DNA of 64,000 nt from Glossina fuscipes (lineage: Eukaryota > Arthropoda > Insecta > Diptera > Glossinidae), in NCBI RefSeq assembly GCF_014805625.2, contig NW_023998485.1, positions 1,237,349 through 1,301,348 on the forward strand, written 5' to 3'. A program made the translations under genes and the position numbers. Positions 59,445 through 64,000 of this stretch are shown here, piece after piece (the first letter of the stretch is position 1; the number at the start of each line of letters is the position of its first letter). The notes under the pieces are model-generated. The model did not search any database and was not told the DNA's origin. It saw nothing but the letters and a program-made list of their open reading frames with translations.

Positions 59445-60518
59445 CATATTCATTGCAAAATGAAAATTGCCGTCGGCATTGCAAAATGAAAAATTTATAA
59501 CAAATCAAACGCTCAATCGACTCCCCGTTCTAAATTTAAATGTAAAATAAATTTATAAATACTTAAATTGGAATAAAACCCCAATGGAATGTAGTCTTCG
59601 CTACAATCCTGATGCAAATCGCCTATGACATAATGTTCTATGAGCCGTGAACGTGTAAACGGCGCAACTAAAATACCCACAACTCTTTACTTGCTAAAAC
59701 TTGAGTGGAGCCGACTAAGCGTACATAGAAAATACATTTCAAAACTGTTTATGAGCTGAAAAGTCGTATCAATTATATGATGAATATGATGAATGATATA
59801 ACACGCATTAGTTGCTAAATATCCCAAAGTTTTCCTTTGGTTTGCCGACGGCTTTGCATTTTAACAGAATTGAATCCGTTTTGTCGATTATGTTGGGTAT
59901 TTAACATAGGTGATTGACGTTAACATTTAGGTTGTTAAGGTGGGCATTTAAGCATTTATTTATTAAAAGCGACTCTGTGGTTTGCCTTTCAACAGGGAAT
60001 TTAGCGAGGACTTTGTTTAATTTGACAATAAAATTTATTGCGTTGTTTAATTTGATAATAAAAATTATTGCAATCTAATTTTAGGCTAACTCGTAAAATT
60101 ATTATTAATTTTGCTAGAGAATAATTTCTCTTCTCTTAAAGCGCTAGCCTCCAAAAAAGGTCTACTGCGCTTGAGATTTGAAAATGCAATGAAAATGCAA
60201 AATTTATTGAAATCAAATTTATTGAAAAATGATTTCATTTCTTTGCTATAAAATTTGTTTATTTTAGTTTAGTATATCTGATGCCCTGTAAAATATGACC
60301 AGCAAGAGGAAGACCGGTGCTTAGATAGTAATATTTTCAATATTTACATTCAAACAAGTGGTCACTCATTTAATATATATATAATTTATATCATTTAATA
60401 TATATAATAAATATATATTTTACTTCTTCTTTTGTTTGAGTTCGCTGTGAAGATTCCGATGGTTTGCTAAAAGTATTATTTGGATTTTAGATTTGAACAT
60501 CTAGTTGACTCTTCTTAC
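59445..60518. other. noncoding with short direct repeats
   Basis: ATTGCAAAATGAAAA occurs twice at 59452-59492. 59813-59871 is the second copy of the 59.03-kb segment. TTTAATTTGAYAATAAAA occurs twice at 60016-60063, and ATATATAATTTATATCATTT-type repeats lie at 60370-60415. No gene seen. Confidence 0.5.
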
Positions 60519-60617
60519 CTCTTCGTAAGCTTATTTAAATGTCTGGTTGAAGATGAAGACTGATTAAATTTCCAAGGACATAAAGCACATTGATAAGATT
60601 TTTCGCCAGTATGAGTT
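60519..60617 (-). pseudogene. orphan C2H2 zinc-finger exon with intact splice sites
   Basis: A 99-bp segment lies between a 3' splice site (TTTACTTTGCAG) and a 5' splice site (AAGAG|GTAAGAAG). It reads THTGEKSYQCALCPWKFNQ, SSSSTRHLNKLTKR: the TGEK-type linker, both zinc-binding cysteines, the conserved Phe and the first His (RHL). The expected second His is Leu (CTT for CAT), so the finger is damaged. No neighbouring zinc-finger exons were found, so it is a detached exon copied at the DNA level with intron flanks. Confidence 0.75.
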
Positions 60618-61275
60618 CTGCAAAGTAAAGTTAATTTATTTAATTTATTTGCTCCTGTCTGGTTCTGTTAGAATATCATCTAAATTGGTCCATTGGTCGA
60701 TTACGACACCAAACAAATACAATACAATACAAAGTGTTCCCATCCAAAATAGATCTATTGCAAAGGTTTGCTTTATTTTTACTTCCTTTTCCTCCAATGC
60801 GTCGGTATCGTTTTCTTGCCCGGCATTGTCAGTTAAAATTGTATTAAATGCTTCCATAGTAGCACTCACAACTTCAGATTTTATGAAAAGTTCCGTAAAA
60901 CTTTTGGCCGGATTGTCTAACAAAGCGAATTTTGCAAGCGCTGCATTCAAAGTCTCCAACGTTTGCAATAATACCTTATGATTAATGGCGTTGTTCAGAA
61001 TAAAACAAATATTCTCTATGAATTGACCATCTTTGCAGACCAAGTTATACTACTACTCAATTTGCTCTGTAGCACTTTTAACAAATATTGCAGCCCACAA
61101 TCGCATAAGCTGTTGTAATTTTAAAGGATCCCGAAGGCAACCCGATAAACACTTCCAGCAGTTGTGATTCTTGCAAACATAGTTCATCTCTTGCTTTCTT
61201 GGGGTCGCACATATTGGCCAATATTCCAACCTGAATCTCAGGTAAGCTCTTACAATTAGTAGTCTTCGATCATGT
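60618..61275 (-). pseudogene. SAAL1-like (armadillo-fold) gene fragment, frameshifted
   Basis: On the minus strand TNCKSLPEIQVGILANM then CDPKKARDELCLQESQLLEV matches the LREICVGILGNM...  block of human SAAL1. After a frameshift come CLRDPLKLQQLMRLWAAIFV and KSATEQIE. Two consecutive TAG codons (61050-61055) interrupt the same frame, which continues YNLVCKDGQFIENICFILNN, AINHKVLLQTLETLNAALAK and FTELFIKSEVVSATMEAF, matching the SAAL1 block after DSICFIM. It covers only the middle of the protein. At least one frameshift and two stops make it nonfunctional. The identification rests on recalled sequence of the human protein; other ARM proteins are possible. The C-terminal part to about 60645 is less convincing. 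Confidence 0.6.
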
Positions 61276-61983
61276 CTGCATCTAAATAATAACCTATTCA
61301 TATCCCGGACAGTGCATAAATCCTCTCCATTTCTTCTTCCTATTGTAGATTTTTCTCCAATTCACTTAATTTTAACAATGAATTTAATACGAAACCTTCA
61401 GCATACAATGTGTCGCATCTCCCCGTGTACGTTGCAAATCTTCAGGATCTGGTTTTCCAACTTCTAATACATTAATGGAGTGCTAAGTTGTCCAATATCA
61501 CATTTATGGTAATTAGAAGGAATGTGCGGCGTTATTTGGGTCATGAGGCTCATAGGGGAAGTGGTTGTTGATGAGCTTAAAGATGGAGATATTGTTTCAC
61601 TAGCATAACAAACATTCGTGCCCATATTCAGATGACAAAGCTGAGGCGTTGTTGCGGATAAATAATAATGCTGAACTTTTGAAGATATTGCTGAAGCTTC
61701 GTTAACATTTGCCGCACGCTTTTCGATAGCTGAATTTCGCCTAATCATAATACTGCTTGTATTTGGTAGCATTAAACTGCTAGTGCTCATGAATTCATTC
61801 ATTTGGCCACGATCATTACAAATTGTTATCTAAAGTTGGTGTAGAAGATGGTGTTGATTAGTCCTAGGAGGAATAGTAGGTGGGCTTAATTCACCATCTA
61901 CATTTTTTATCACAGTAAACTTTAGCCCCGTAGGGCTAACAATTCTGCTGATGTAATAACGACGCAATTGATCGGCGTACTCA

Positions 61984-61985
<2 letters not shown>
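61276..61985 (-). pseudogene. unidentified Pro/Ser/Thr-rich coding fragment
   Basis: Protein-like sequence runs through this interval with frame breaks. It starts HSEYADQLRRYYISRIVSPT, then GLKFTVIKNVDGELSPPTIP-PR (an SH3-ligand-like PPTIPPR). After a small shift or stop comes a 113-codon stretch (61464-61802) with MIRRNSAIEKRAANVNEASA and a Ser/Thr-rich middle. It then continues in other frames with VLEVGKPDPEDLQRTRGDAT and GFVLNSLLKLSELEKNLQ before a stop and EEEMERIYALSG. The composition suggests part of a large signalling or scaffold protein, possibly two fragments. I could not name it. Its right end touches the helicase fragment on the other strand. Confidence 0.45.
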
Positions 61986-63085
<1,100 letters not shown>

Positions 63086-63578
63086 ATATAATGAAATCTA
63101 ATAATCTAATGAAATCATTTTTCCTGCTAATTGAGAAGAATTTAACACTGGATTCGGAAATATTACAAAAAGTGCATTTGACTTATTGCCGAATGTGTAC
63201 CATTTATTTGCCACACAAAGTTTTAAGCGATTAAATTTTTCGAAAGAAAATGTATTATCTGCTCAAAGCTACATTAATTCTAAAACGAATTAATTTTTTC
63301 ATCTCAATACGCTTGGAGAGTAGAATGTGACAAGCTAATTGTTCTAATTCTAAGTAATTATAGTCGACTTAATAGATAAAATCCCCTGACGTTTACGAGA
63401 AATCGGTTTCTGGGATATTATAATATCAAGTGCCCAAGATTATGGGTAGTCAATAGAAAACCAAGGAAGCAGAATATTTCTGATATTTCATTTTCAACGC
63501 TAATTTGAGTGCAAAAACTGCTAATGTTTTTGTCCGCTGCTATGCCATATTGCATGAATTTCTTACATTGAGACATTC
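63086..63578. other. noncoding
   Basis: Nothing recognised. Confidence 0.35.
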
Positions 63579-63645
63579 TCCCATATATACATATATATAT
63601 ACATATACATATATATACATATATATATATACATATACATATAGC
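63579..63645. repeat. ATACATAT microsatellite
   Basis: Imperfect (ATATAC)n/(TA)n run of about 65 bp. Confidence 0.85.
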
Positions 63646-63713
63646 GTATTTCCAACGCTTCGAGAAAATTCTTAAGCCATTATCTGATCAGTTGTTTGCT
63701 TAAGTCTTTTTAC

Positions 63714-63831
63714 CTATTACTCCAATCAAAGATCCTCCTATCATTCCTGCCTTATTAGATCCTACAACAAGTTGAGTAGGCTGTGGTGAAGAAGTAGGTT
63801 GAGGAAGTACATTCGTGATATCTTTCAAATA
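63714..63831 (-). other. possible exon: Pro/Thr-rich stalk into a Gly-rich hydrophobic start
   Basis: On the minus strand an AAAG acceptor-like site (63832-63835) and a donor ATAG|GTAAAAAG (63713) bracket 118 bp that read DITNVLPQPTSSPQPTQLVV then GSNKAGMIGGSLIGVI. A Pro/Ser/Thr stalk followed by GMIGGSLIGVI is what the start of a single-pass transmembrane helix looks like. It may be an exon of a membrane protein gene extending leftward, or one more captured fragment. Family not identified. Confidence 0.3.
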
Positions 63832-64000
63832 AAATAAGCACTTGTACGAATATATGGTAAGAATTAGGAGAAAATTTTTCAAAATAGGGCAAAATCGAAC
63901 GCCAGGTCTATAAAAATTGTGTAAAACTATTCAGGAGACGTACAAGGGGAGAGGAATGCATTTTTTTGATACATTTATATAATAAAGAATATATATTACA
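63832..64000. other. noncoding right edge
   Basis: Nothing recognised; a gene may continue past the window. Confidence 0.3.

Overview
The window is AT-rich, intron-bearing animal DNA, best explained as part of the genome of a higher fly (Diptera, Brachycera, probably a non-Drosophila schizophoran such as a tephritid). Three things point there: a Spitz-type EGF ligand gene, a three-hairpin miR-2 cluster arranged as in Drosophila, and fly-type short introns and DINE-1-like Helitron debris. The species cannot be named from the sequence alone. Gene density is very low: two intact protein genes and one miRNA cluster in 64 kb, with the rest intron or intergenic DNA, decayed transposons and broken gene copies.

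Layout. 1-4.0 kb is AT-rich 3' flank. 4.0-4.8 kb (minus) is a complete, single-exon spitz coding region. 10.55-11.08 kb (minus) holds mir-2a-2, mir-2a-1 and mir-2b-2, upstream of the spitz coding exon and on the same strand, as in Drosophila, where they lie in the spi transcription unit. The spitz 5' untranslated exons were not located; the primary transcript probably runs rightward for tens of kb, so much of 5-53 kb may be its first intron(s). That stretch contains two fossil mariner transposases (8.9-9.5 and 13.6-14.5 kb), a pogo-like MITE with TA duplication (17.8-18.2 kb), several DINE-1-like copies, SINE-like fragments with a Pol III B box, a broken trypsin-like protease (35.7-36.2 kb), a Tc1 transposase remnant (37.3-37.7 kb), palindrome-bearing tandem repeats, and a 10-N assembly gap at 52.1 kb whose two flanks are identical.

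53.9-54.9 kb (minus) is a two-exon gene for an ankyrin-repeat protein of the RFXANK/ANKRA2 family with canonical splice sites.

56.6-64 kb is the most unusual part. It strings together fragments of unrelated genes at the DNA level: an orphan C2H2 zinc-finger exon, a frameshifted SAAL1-like piece, an unidentified proline/serine-rich coding piece, an Armitage/MOV10-type helicase piece on the opposite strand, and a Sra-1/CYFIP piece that keeps a 66-bp intron. Several pieces abut within a few bases. They are mixed with about 30-bp minisatellites and an unexplained 135-codon ORF. This looks like a gene-fragment scrapyard made by DNA-based capture (Helitron-type capture or repair-mediated patching). 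Whether it is transcribed, for example as a small-RNA source, cannot be told from sequence.
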